5,133 nucleotides of DNA from Thiobacillus denitrificans. GTDB taxonomy: Bacteria; Pseudomonadota; Gammaproteobacteria; Burkholderiales; Thiobacillaceae. The stretch spans positions 1 to 5,133 of the forward strand of contig DDRS01000019.1 of NCBI GenBank assembly GCA_002343685.1, given 5' to 3'. Below are positions 1 through 4,906 of this stretch, in pieces. The notes below the pieces were generated by a model that saw nothing but the letters and a program-made list of their open reading frames with translations, had not been told where the DNA came from and did not search any database. A program made the position numbers and the translations under genes. Numbering within the stretch: the stretch's first letter is position 1; each line of letters begins with the position of its first letter.

Positions 1-256
1 CCGCCGGCGCAGCGGGCGGCGGCGCTAGAAGGTCATGGCTCCACGAATCGCGCCCGCCGCCATTCCCTTGATCGGTTGGCCTTGCCTCGGCCGCGAGGGG
101 CTTCCTGACGCCTTGCCGCCGCGCGAGCCGTGAGGAGGCCACTTGGGCCGAGGGTATTCCGTGCCGGTGCCCGCCGGCGGAACAACGGGCTCCCTTTGTG
201 TGTGGATGCACGCCAGAGGTTTCCGGCCCCAGCCACGAAACGGGCCGGGTGCGATT

Positions 257-301
257 GCTGACGCAGCGAACGGCTTTGACGACGGCCTGCGCTGACGCAG
301 C
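257..301. repeat. 11-bp direct repeat GCTGACGCAGC, two copies 34 bp apart
   Basis: GCTGACGCAGC occurs at 257-267 and again at 291-301, start to start 34 bp, about three helical turns. The copies are exact and the flanking bases differ. No function is known. Paired sites with helical phasing can be protein-binding sites, but in GC-rich DNA an 11-mer pair could also be chance or a remnant of a local duplication. Confidence 0.4.
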
Positions 302-327
302 CCACAGGTGGTTTTCCTTCCTCTCCA

Positions 328-352
328 GCCGAAGGCCCGCGTGGCCTTCGGC
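328..352. terminator. Perfect 10-bp hairpin downstream of the ars operon, possible terminator
   Basis: GCCGAAGGCC (328-337) pairs perfectly with GGCCTTCGGC (343-352) around a 5-nt loop. It lies 57 nt past the stop codon of the last ars gene, where a transcription terminator would be expected. On the minus strand no U-tract follows; the downstream bases are purine-rich. On the plus strand a weak T-rich stretch follows. A classical intrinsic terminator is therefore better supported for transcription coming from the left than for the ars mRNA, although the stem could still stabilise the ars 3' end. Confidence 0.45.
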
Positions 353-408
353 GATTTGTCATTTCACTGATGCACCTCTGTGTCCCGGGATGTCCTTGCG
401 AGGGCACA

Positions 409-1239
409 TCACAGTGACATTCGACGTCCAAGCAGCACGGCGCTCGAAGGACAAAGGCTTGCGGCCTGCCGTGTGGCAAGGATGGTCGCCGGTGCGGCGC
501 TGCGCTCGATTGGCTTGAAGCCCGCGCGCTCGAAGAACGGCGCAGCCGTCGTGGTCAGCAACCAGGCGTCGCGCCCGCCCTCGTCGAAGGCACGGCGCAG
601 CAGCAGTGCGAACATTCCGCCGCCGATGCCGCGATGGCGTGCGTGTGGCAGCACCACCAGGGAGCGCACGAGCACGTCTCGGCCCAGGCGCTCGAAGCCG
701 CCGTAGCCCACGCGCTCGCCGGACACCGTGGCATAGGCGAAGAAGCTGCGCCCTGGTTCGGCCAGGTCGTCCGTGGGAAGCACGGCCTCTTGCAAAGCCA
801 GGGCGAGGTCCGGGTCGCTGCCGGCGATCGGCGTATCCACCAGCAGCGGCGTGCCATCCTCCTTGCGGTTCTCGCCCGCTGGTCGTTGGGGCAGCAGGTC
901 GATCACCATGTCCGAGGGGCGGCACAGGCGCACGCCCGAGCGCGACACCACGATGGGCCGATTGATGAGGATCGGGTACGCCAGCATCTGATCGATCAAC
1001 TGGTCGTCGCTCCAATGCGCGGCATCCAGGCCCAGTTCCTTGTAGGGCGTGCCCTTGATGCGCAACACATCCCGCACGCCCATGCCCATCCGCGCGATCA
1101 GCGCCTTCAAGGTCTCGCGGTCGGGCGGCGTCTTCAGGTACTCGATGACCGTGGGCTCGATGCCGCTGGCGCGGATCAGCGCCAGCGTGTTGCGCGACGT
1201 GCCGCAGTCCGGGTTGTGGTAGATCGTGACGGTACTCAT
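409..1239 (-). CDS. arsC-arsN2: Fusion of glutaredoxin-type arsenate reductase ArsC and ArsN2-type GNAT acetyltransferase
   Basis: This 276-residue cytoplasmic protein joins two arsenic functions. Residues 1 to about 130 are a complete ArsC of the R773 plasmid type, reducing arsenate to arsenite with glutathione and glutaredoxin. H8, catalytic C12 in the HNPDCGTSRNT motif, and the oxyanion-binding arginines R60, R94 and R107 sit at the numbering known for R773 ArsC. Residues from about 132 to 276 form a GNAT domain with the acetyl-CoA loop R201-HRGIG-206 after the RSLVVLP strand, then LLTTTAAPFFERAGF and a terminal ASLCPSSAVL block (C263), which I recognise as typical of ArsN2. The related ArsN1 acetylates arsinothricin; the substrate of ArsN2 is not established to my knowledge. 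The start overlaps the acr3 stop as ATGA, implying translational coupling. No stop or usable start separates the domains, so the fusion looks genuine. It is the last gene of the operon. Confidence 0.9.
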   Translation of the reverse strand: MSTVTIYHNPDCGTSRNTLALIRASGIEPTVIEYLKTPPDRETLKALIARMGMGVRDVLRIKGTPYKELGLDAAHWSDDQLIDQMLAYPILINRPIVVSRSGVRLCRPSDMVIDLLPQRPAGENRKEDGTPLLVDTPIAGSDPDLALALQEAVLPTDDLAEPGRSFFAYATVSGERVGYGGFERLGRDVLVRSLVVLPHARHRGIGGGMFALLLRRAFDEGGRDAWLLTTTAAPFFERAGFKPIERSAAPATILATRQAASLCPSSAVLLGRRMSL

Positions 1240-2327
1240 GCCGGATGCCTCGCTGCGTTGCGCGGGGCCTGTTCGTACCAGGCGCGGGAACGGTTGACCA
1301 CGCGCACCACCAGCAGCATCACCGGCACTTCGATCAGCACGCCGACCACGGTGGCGAGGGCCGCGCCGGAATGGAAGCCGAACAGGCTGATGGCCGCTGC
1401 CACTGCCAGCTCGAAAAAGTTGCTGGCACCGATCAACGCCGAGGGACACGCGATGTTGTGCTTCTCGCCGACCCTGCGGTTGAGCCAGTAGGCGAGGCCG
1501 GAATTGAAGAACACCTGGATCAGAATGGGCACGGCGAGCATGGCGATCACCAGCGGCTGTCGCAGGATGGCCTGGCCCTGGAAGGCGAATAGCAACACCA
1601 GCGTCAGCAGCAGCGCTGCGATTGAGAGCGGGCCGAGGCGCTCCAGCGCGCGGTCGAACGCGGCCTGTCCACGACGCAGCAGCGAGCGGCGCCACACCTG
1701 CGCGAGGACGACGGGGATGATGATGTAGAGCACCACTGAGGTCAGCAGCGTGTCCCACGGCACGGTGATCGCCGACAGGCCCAGCAGCAGCCCGACGATG
1801 GGCGCGAAGGCGAACACCATGATGGTGTCGTTCAGCGCCACCTGCGACAGAGTGAATACCGGGTCGCCGCCGGTCAGTCGGCTCCACACGAACACCATCG
1901 CTGTGCACGGTGCGGCGGCCAGCAGGATCAGGCCGGCGACGTAGCTGTCGAGCTGGTCGGCCGGCAGCCAGTCGGCGAAGACGTGGCGGATGAACAGCCA
2001 GGCCAGCAGTGCCATCGAGAACGGCTTGACCGCCCAGTTGACGAACAGCGTCACGCCGATGCCACGCCAGTGCTGGCGAACCTGGCCGAGCGCGCCGAAA
2101 TCCACCTTGAGCAGCATCGGGATCACCATGACCCATATGAGCAGGCCGACCGGCAGGTTGACCTGGGCCACTTCCATGCGGCCGACGGCCTGGAACGCGC
2201 CAGGCGCGAGCTGGCCCAGGGCGATGCCGGCGACGATGCACAGCAGCACCCACACCGTCAGGTAGCGCTCGAAGATGCTCATCGAGAACGATGGCGTGGC
2301 GGCGACGGCTTCTGTCTGTACGGTCAT
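1236..2327 (-). CDS. acr3: Arsenite efflux permease Acr3
   Basis: This 363-residue inner-membrane protein belongs to the ACR3 branch of the bile/arsenite/riboflavin transporter superfamily, which exports As(III), and in some members Sb(III), using the proton gradient. About ten hydrophobic segments can be seen, at roughly 23-40, 57-75, 90-112, 127-149, 165-186, 194-212, 233-251, 257-277, 297-318 and 325-345. The family hallmarks are present: the cysteine in APCTAMVFVWS (C141), the NDTIM segment at 166-170, the GASNFFELAVA block near 300-310 and the glutamate in GVLIEVP (E333). Length is normal for the family. The start at 2327 is preceded by GAGG about 7 nt upstream, which overlaps the stop of the preceding arsC. 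A second start at residue 16 (MSIFERYL) is possible, but its ribosome site was not convincing. As the only pump in the window it must serve both reductases and the ArsI-like enzyme. Confidence 0.95.
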   Translation of the reverse strand: MTVQTEAVAATPSFSMSIFERYLTVWVLLCIVAGIALGQLAPGAFQAVGRMEVAQVNLPVGLLIWVMVIPMLLKVDFGALGQVRQHWRGIGVTLFVNWAVKPFSMALLAWLFIRHVFADWLPADQLDSYVAGLILLAAAPCTAMVFVWSRLTGGDPVFTLSQVALNDTIMVFAFAPIVGLLLGLSAITVPWDTLLTSVVLYIIIPVVLAQVWRRSLLRRGQAAFDRALERLGPLSIAALLLTLVLLFAFQGQAILRQPLVIAMLAVPILIQVFFNSGLAYWLNRRVGEKHNIACPSALIGASNFFELAVAAAISLFGFHSGAALATVVGVLIEVPVMLLVVRVVNRSRAWYEQAPRNAARHPA

Positions 2328-2336
2328 CGTGCTACC

Positions 2337-2834
2337 TCACTGCTTGCCGATGGCGCGCAGCTCATGCTGCAGCGACATGGCATCGAGCCGTTGGACCGGC
2401 AGCGACAGGAACAGCTCGATGCGACGCTTGAGCGTCAACGCGGCGTCCATGAACGCCTTGCGCTGCTGTTCCTCGCTGCCTTCGACGGCGGCCGGATCGG
2501 GCACGCCCCAATGGGCCGACACCGGCTTGCCCGGCCATACGGGACACACCTCGCCAGCGGCGTTGTCGCAGACGGTGAAGATGAAATCGAACACCGGCGC
2601 ACCGGGCGCCACGAATTCGTCCCAGCTCTTGCTGCGGTAGCCGGTCGTTGGCAGGCGCAGGCGCTCCAGCGTGGCGAGCGCCAGCGGGTGGACTTCGCCC
2701 TTGGGGTGGCTCCCCGCCGAGTAGGCGCGAAACCGTCCCAGGCCCAGTTCGTTGAGGATGCCTTCGGCCAGGATGGAACGCGCCGAATTTCCGGTGCAGA
2801 TGAACAGCGCGTTGTAGGTGGTTTCAGTCGTCAT
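2337..2834 (-). CDS. arsC: Arsenate reductase, low-molecular-weight protein tyrosine phosphatase type
   Basis: This 165-residue cytoplasmic enzyme reduces arsenate to arsenite using the fold of low-molecular-weight tyrosine phosphatases. The N-terminal P-loop CTGNSARS gives the CX5R signature (C13, R19). C89 and C97, in TVCDNAAGEVCP, match the pair that relays the disulfide in S. aureus pI258-type enzymes. D113, in WGVPDP, is the expected general acid. The tail beyond about 140 is longer than in pI258 ArsC (about 131 aa), as is common for proteobacterial members. The electron donor (thioredoxin or a glutathione system) cannot be read from sequence. The start at 2834 has GAGG 5 nt upstream and lies 12 nt after the ArsI-like stop; its own stop is 9 nt before acr3. 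It is unrelated in fold and origin to the ArsC domain in the last gene of the operon. Confidence 0.93.
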   Translation of the reverse strand: MTTETTYNALFICTGNSARSILAEGILNELGLGRFRAYSAGSHPKGEVHPLALATLERLRLPTTGYRSKSWDEFVAPGAPVFDFIFTVCDNAAGEVCPVWPGKPVSAHWGVPDPAAVEGSEEQQRKAFMDAALTLKRRIELFLSLPVQRLDAMSLQHELRAIGKQ

Positions 2835-2846
2835 CGATGCCTCGCG

Positions 2847-3311
2847 TCAGCAGCAAGAAGCAGCCCGTTTCGCGGCGGCGCGACTGTCACTCGGCGCGCA
2901 GCAAGCTGGAGCTGTGCTCGGCGCGGGCTGCGGCGCTTCGTTGAACACGGGGATGTTGCCCAGCGTGTGGAAATGCTCCCAGGCCACGCCCTGCGGGTCG
3001 GTGACCCAGTGCTTCTCACTGCGTGCATAGCAGCAGGTCGTGGTGCCTTCGTCGAGCAGCGCCATGTCGGCAGCCTGCGCGCGGGCCTTCAGGGCGGTGA
3101 GTTCGTCGGCGTCATCGGTCTGGATGCCCAGGTGGTCGATGCCCGGCTTGCTGCCGCGCGTGGAGATGGCGAAGTTGACCGGCGGGTCTTCGAGCATCCA
3201 CTTCGCGTAGTCGGCCTCGATGCGAGCCGGCTGCGCGGCGAACAGTTGGGAATAGAAGCCGATGCTGCGATTCAGGTCATCGACGTGCAGGTGGACGTGG
3301 AAGCGTTTCAT
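2847..3311 (-). CDS. arsI: ArsI/CadI-family vicinal-oxygen-chelate protein, probable C-As lyase
   Basis: This 154-residue protein has the glyoxalase/dioxygenase (VOC) fold of the ArsI/CadI heavy-metal resistance family. Characterised ArsI enzymes are Fe(II)-dependent and cleave the C-As bond of trivalent methyl- or aromatic arsenicals, releasing As(III). The candidate metal ligands fall in the right places: H5 in the first strand (HVHLHVDDL), H60 in GIDHLG and E112 in AWEHFH. The vicinal pair C93-C94 in TTCCYA matches the substrate-binding cysteines of ArsI. After the domain ends near residue 124, a Pro/Ala-rich tail carries two more CC pairs (137-138 and the last two residues, 153-154). The start at 3311 has AAGGA upstream and lies 11 nt after the arsR stop. 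Its place in an ars operon and the CC pair favour ArsI activity, but CadI-like metal binding without lyase activity cannot be excluded. Confidence 0.85.
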   Translation of the reverse strand: MKRFHVHLHVDDLNRSIGFYSQLFAAQPARIEADYAKWMLEDPPVNFAISTRGSKPGIDHLGIQTDDADELTALKARAQAADMALLDEGTTTCCYARSEKHWVTDPQGVAWEHFHTLGNIPVFNEAPQPAPSTAPACCAPSDSRAAAKRAASCC

Positions 3312-3322
3312 GGAGGTTCCTT

Positions 3323-3652
3323 TCAGCAGGAGGCGCAGGCACGGGTGGATTCATTGGCCTCGCACACGCCACCTTGGCAGCAGTGCTCGGTCAGGTAGCC
3401 AAGCAGCCCGTTCATGTGGGCGAAGTCGGCGCGGTAGATCAGGTTGCGGCCCTGTTGCTCGATGGTGACGAGGCCGGCGTGGGCCAGCTCCTTCAAGTGG
3501 AAGGACAGGGTGTTGCGGGCCACGTCGAGCTGGTCGGCCAGGACGCTGGGCGTGAGCCCTTCGGGGCCGGCGACGACCAGGGCGCGGAACACGCGAAGGC
3601 GCTGGGTGTGGGCCAGGGCGCTCAGGGCGGAAACGGCTTGGGTCTCGTTCAT
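3323..3652 (-). CDS. arsR: ArsR-family As(III)-responsive transcriptional repressor
   Basis: This 109-residue protein is a small winged-helix repressor of the SmtB/ArsR family and the first gene of the operon. The recognition region lies at about 33-58 (LTPSVLADQLDVARNTLSFHLKELAHAGLV), followed by a wing around 61-75 (EQQGRNLIYRAD). The classical ELCVCDL metal motif of R773 ArsR is absent. Instead there is a C-terminal cluster, C91-C92 plus C97 in HCCQGGVC, with further cysteines at 106 and 109. This resembles the Cys95/96/102 site known in Acidithiobacillus ferrooxidans ArsR, so I infer an independently evolved C-terminal As(III) sensor. As(III) binding should release it from the dyad directly upstream. 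No purine-rich Shine-Dalgarno precedes the ATG, unlike the downstream genes, so initiation may be weak or leaderless. An arsR in first position points to autoregulation of the whole operon. Confidence 0.95.
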   Translation of the reverse strand: MNETQAVSALSALAHTQRLRVFRALVVAGPEGLTPSVLADQLDVARNTLSFHLKELAHAGLVTIEQQGRNLIYRADFAHMNGLLGYLTEHCCQGGVCEANESTRACASC

Positions 3653-3654
3653 AG

Positions 3655-3678
3655 TTCAATAATACAACATCTATTGAA
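3655..3678. promoter_or_regulatory. Probable ArsR operator, 7-bp dyad next to the arsR start
   Basis: The plus strand shows TTCAATA (3655-3661) and TATTGAA (3672-3678), a perfect 7-bp inverted repeat around a 10-bp spacer, in an AT-rich island within GC-rich DNA. It ends 2 bp before the arsR start codon and covers the best -10 candidate. ArsR-family dimers bind AT-rich dyads of this size in their own promoters, so occupancy here would block transcription directly. Assignment to this ArsR is inference from position. Confidence 0.75.
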
Positions 3679-3689
3679 TAATTGTGCAA
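3659..3689 (-). promoter_or_regulatory. Candidate ars promoter (-35 TTGCAC, -10 TATTAT)
   Basis: On the minus strand TTGCAC (3689-3684) and TATTAT (3664-3659) are separated by 19 bp. The -10 matches five of six consensus bases; the -35 matches weakly and the spacing is long. The arsR ATG begins 6 nt after the -10, so a transcript starting here would be nearly or fully leaderless, consistent with the missing Shine-Dalgarno. An alternative -35, TTGCGA, lies just upstream (3701-3696) but pairs with a poorer -10. The small dyad TGTGC-AA-GCACA (3683-3694) overlaps the -35. Confidence 0.45.
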
Positions 3690-3700
3690 GCACATCGCAA

Positions 3701-3940
3701 TAGAGGACCGGGCGCGCCCGACCCCAATCGGGGACGCCACTGCGCCCGATTGCTGCGTGACGCGGCTATCTGATAGTCCGAAGCTCACCCTCATGCGTTG
3801 CTGACAGTCGTCAGCGGCATGCCCTGGCAGTCCCGGTCTTCAAGACTGCAACGCGGTTCGCCGCGTTGACCGATCCAGTCCGCTTCGCATCGCCCACCGC
3901 GGACGCTCGCCGGCCTGGCGACGATGCACTTTTCTCAACC
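3701..3940. other. Non-coding divergent region rich in inverted repeats
   Basis: No gene is supported here. The stretch separates the leftward ars operon from the rightward genes and contains several exact inverted repeats: the 12-bp palindrome CGGGCGCGCCCG (3709-3720); CAATCGGG/CCCGATTG (3725-3732, 3745-3752); GCTGAC/GTCAGC with a 4-nt loop (3800-3815); GCAGTC/GACTGC (3827-3832, 3844-3849), immediately followed by AACGCGG-TTCG-CCGCGTT (3850-3867), a 7-bp stem with a TTCG loop; and GCATCG/CGATGC (3887-3892, 3922-3927) enclosing TCGCC/GGCGA (3907-3911, 3917-3921). It may be a structured 5' leader or small RNA for the plus-strand genes. I found no convincing plus-strand promoter. Confidence 0.5.
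3850..3867. other. 7-bp stem with TTCG tetraloop
   Basis: AACGCGG and CCGCGTT pair perfectly around TTCG, and the flanking C3849/G3868 can extend the stem to 8 bp. UUCG loops are exceptionally stable in RNA when read in the plus direction. No T-run follows on either strand, so an intrinsic terminator is unlikely and a structural element in a leader RNA is the better guess. Confidence 0.5.
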
Positions 3941-3946
3941 ACCCGA

Positions 3947-3981
3947 GGGGAACCCCATCCCCTGTGGGATGCGTGCTCCCC
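3947..3981 (+). promoter_or_regulatory. Compound leader hairpin upstream of the 78-aa gene
   Basis: An inner stem CATCCC/GGGATG (3956-3961, 3966-3971) closes a CTGT loop. An outer stem GGGGA/TCCCC (3947-3951, 3977-3981) is separated from it by an asymmetric internal loop of 4 and 5 nt. The structure ends about 10 nt before the AGGAG ribosome site of the following gene, so it would sit in the 5' UTR, where it could affect translation or mRNA stability. The same architecture recurs before the gene at 4907. Confidence 0.55.
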
Positions 3982-3990
3982 GACCCACCA

Positions 3991-3995
3991 AGGAG
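3991..3995 (+). promoter_or_regulatory. Ribosome binding site deciding the start at 4002
   Basis: AGGAG lies 6 nt before the ATG at 4002. The frame is open upstream to another ATG at 3924, but that one has no ribosome site, and the extension would read through the compound hairpin and the Shine-Dalgarno. The shorter start is therefore preferred. Confidence 0.7.
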
Positions 3996-4001
3996 CACGG
4001 C

Positions 4002-4238
4002 ATGTCTGAACCTTCCGCATCTTCCTCTGCAACCGCAGTGCGCAGTGGTGCGCTGGCGCTGGCCTGGACCGGCAAGCGTCTGCCGCTACAGGTGCTGCGC
4101 AGCGCGGCCGGCCAATACATCGGCACGCAAGACGACGAAGGCCCGGTATCGCGGGAGTCCGTCGAGTATTTCCCGACCCACCTCGCAGCACAGCGCGCCC
4201 TGGATACCCATGCCTGGACACAGCGCGCTCACCCCTGA
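4002..4238 (+). CDS. Small protein of unknown function (78 aa), ICE-like accessory gene
   Basis: I do not recognise a named family. The 78-residue product starts with a Ser/Ala-rich stretch, has no signal peptide or clear membrane segment, and contains a compact core of the type LPLQVLRSAAGQYIGT, then DDEGPVSRESVEYF and a W at 72 near the end (HAWTQRAHP). Its general look resembles short hypothetical proteins of ICE and genomic-island backbones in Pseudomonas and Burkholderiales; this is an impression and not a search result. It has a good AGGAG ribosome site and is followed after 25 nt by the next gene, which has its own ribosome site and no intervening hairpin. The two are probably co-transcribed behind the hairpin leader at 3947-3981. 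A function cannot be inferred. Confidence 0.7.
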   Translation: MSEPSASSSATAVRSGALALAWTGKRLPLQVLRSAAGQYIGTQDDEGPVSRESVEYFPTHLAAQRALDTHAWTQRAHP

Positions 4239-4263
4239 TTCCCACCCTTCAAGGAGTTCTCTC

Positions 4264-4656
4264 ATGAATCTGTCTTTGCCCGAAGACGTGCTCGATCAGA
4301 TGGCGCTGGAACAGGCGCACTTCGACGCTGCACCGCTGGCCTTCTTCGAGGCCTGGAAGCGCGGCGCGCAGATCGCCGGCCACGAGTGGTTCGGCGACGG
4401 CACACGCGAAGGTCTGCAGCGTGCCACCACCAAGTGGGACCTGCGGCCCAACATGCTGATGCTCAACGATGCCCTGGGCGTGCTGAGCAGCGGTCAACGC
4501 ATGTTCCTGTCCGCGATGGTGAGCTTCTACAACTCCCGCGAGGGCGGCGCGATGCTCAAGCGTTGCGGCTTCGAGGGGCTGTCCGACTTCGGCGGCCTCG
4601 ATCTGGAACGGCGCCAGGTCATCGCTGACCTCACGCTGCACTACAACGGCTGGTGA
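4264..4656 (+). CDS. Soluble protein of unknown function (130 aa), ICE-like accessory gene
   Basis: The 130-residue product has no recognised domain, signal peptide or membrane segment. It looks like a small, mostly helical globular protein with many aromatic residues: an N-terminal acidic helix (LPEDVLDQMALEQAHFDAA), a middle segment AWKRGAQIAGHEWFGDG, then NMLMLNDALGVLSSGQRMFLSAMVSFYNS and a terminal DLTLHYNGW. AAGGAG lies 7 nt before the ATG at 4264. The frame extends upstream without a stop across the preceding gene, but only this start has a ribosome site. It sits 25 nt behind the 78-aa gene as the second member of a likely two-gene unit, and the hairpin at 4697-4732 with a T-rich tail follows it. 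It is probably part of a mobile-element backbone; its role is unknown. Confidence 0.78.
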   Translation: MNLSLPEDVLDQMALEQAHFDAAPLAFFEAWKRGAQIAGHEWFGDGTREGLQRATTKWDLRPNMLMLNDALGVLSSGQRMFLSAMVSFYNSREGGAMLKRCGFEGLSDFGGLDLERRQVIADLTLHYNGW

Positions 4657-4696
4657 ACCGCGCCTGGCAACCCACCGTCCTTTCATCCCAACCCAC

Positions 4697-4740
4697 GAGG
4701 GACATGCGTCCCCGTTCGGGGCCATGTCCCTCCTTCTTTT
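4697..4740 (+). terminator. Strong compound hairpin followed by a T-rich tail
   Basis: GAGGGACATG (4697-4706) pairs perfectly with CATGTCCCTC (4723-4732). Inside it CCCC/GGGG (4710-4713, 4718-4721) closes a GTTC loop. The tail from 4733 reads CTTCTTTT. This is a good intrinsic-terminator candidate, 40 nt after the 130-aa gene. A ribosome site and mini-ORF follow immediately, so it could equally be a leader hairpin or attenuator for what lies downstream. Confidence 0.6.
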
Positions 4741-4753
4741 CGCAGGAGCGGCC

Positions 4754-4780
4754 ATGTCCCGAATCAGCATCTTCCACTGA
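4754..4780 (+). CDS. 8-codon mini-ORF (MSRISIFH), leader peptide or remnant of a deleted gene
   Basis: An ATG at 4754 is preceded by AGGAG with 5-nt spacing, a site as good as those of the neighbouring genes, yet the frame stops at TGA 4778-4780 after eight codons. It sits between the hairpin at 4697-4732 and another at 4786-4806, an arrangement compatible with a translated leader peptide. Alternatively it is the 5' remnant of a lost gene. The frame is the same as that of the gene at 4907 and stays open from 4781 up to it, so a single stop separates the two starts. Short length makes coding status uncertain. Confidence 0.3.
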   Translation: MSRISIFH

Positions 4781-4785
4781 CCCGC

Positions 4786-4806
4786 ACCGCCCGCCACCAG
4801 GGCGGT
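4786..4806 (+). other. 7-bp hairpin in the spacer before the third unknown gene
   Basis: ACCGCCC (4786-4792) pairs with GGGCGGT (4800-4806) around a 7-nt loop, beginning 5 nt after the mini-ORF stop. No T-run follows. It is the second of three consecutive hairpins in the 250-nt spacer. Confidence 0.4.
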
Positions 4807-4851
4807 CCGACGCCGCGGCCGGCTGACCGGCTGCCACTTCATCCACCCGCT

Positions 4852-4881
4852 GGGGTTCAATCCCCGGCAGGGGATTGCCTC
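4852..4881 (+). promoter_or_regulatory. Leader hairpin upstream of the partial gene at 4907
   Basis: CAATCCCC (4858-4865) pairs perfectly with GGGGATTG (4870-4877) around a GGCA tetraloop. An outer helix can add GGGG (4852-4855) with CCTC (4878-4881), including one G-T pair and a 2-nt bulge. It ends about 15 nt before the GGAGG ribosome site. The inner stem has the same ATCCC-N4-GGGAT core as the hairpin before the 78-aa gene. Confidence 0.55.
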
Positions 4882-4906
4882 GGCCATCCTCTGCTGGAGG
4901 AATCCC

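Larger units (their letters stand above)
1..408. other. Left flank without a supported gene
   Basis: This stretch lies downstream of the ars operon, which reads towards it. Several frames stay open on both strands, but their translations are rich in Arg, Pro and Ala, lack a recognisable domain and have no good Shine-Dalgarno, as expected of shadow frames in GC-rich DNA. The plus frame entering at base 1 reads an Ala/Arg/Pro-rich tail and stops after about 36 codons. It could be the end of a gene lying to the left, but nothing identifies it. The structured elements are a strong hairpin at 328-352 and an 11-bp direct repeat, listed separately. I infer that this is mobile-element backbone next to the ars cargo. 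Confidence 0.5.

Noticed and set aside
33..479. Minus-strand open frame of 148 codons running past the end of the ars operon
   Set aside because: It overlaps the 3' end of the ArsC-ArsN2 gene in another frame, its product is Arg/Pro-rich without a domain, and it has no clear ribosome site. It is most likely a shadow frame of GC-rich DNA.
198..518. Plus-strand open frame of 106 codons in the left flank
   Set aside because: It runs antisense into the well-supported ArsC-ArsN2 gene, crosses the perfect hairpin at 328-352 and lacks a ribosome site and recognisable features.
1983..3398. 471-codon plus-strand open frame antisense to acr3, arsC and arsI
   Set aside because: The opposite strand carries three clearly recognised genes here. 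The antisense product is rich in Arg, Gln, His and Ala with no domain, typical of an antisense shadow.
252..3755. 9-bp direct repeat CGATTGCTG at 252-260 and 3747-3755, flanking the ars operon, as a possible target duplication
   Set aside because: A 9-bp match between two flanks of several hundred bases is near chance expectation, the copies do not sit at obvious cargo boundaries, and no terminal inverted repeats accompany them.
3924..4001. Upstream in-frame start for the 78-aa gene
   Set aside because: There is no ribosome site before ATG 3924, and the extension would translate the leader hairpin and the Shine-Dalgarno. The start at 4002 is better supported.
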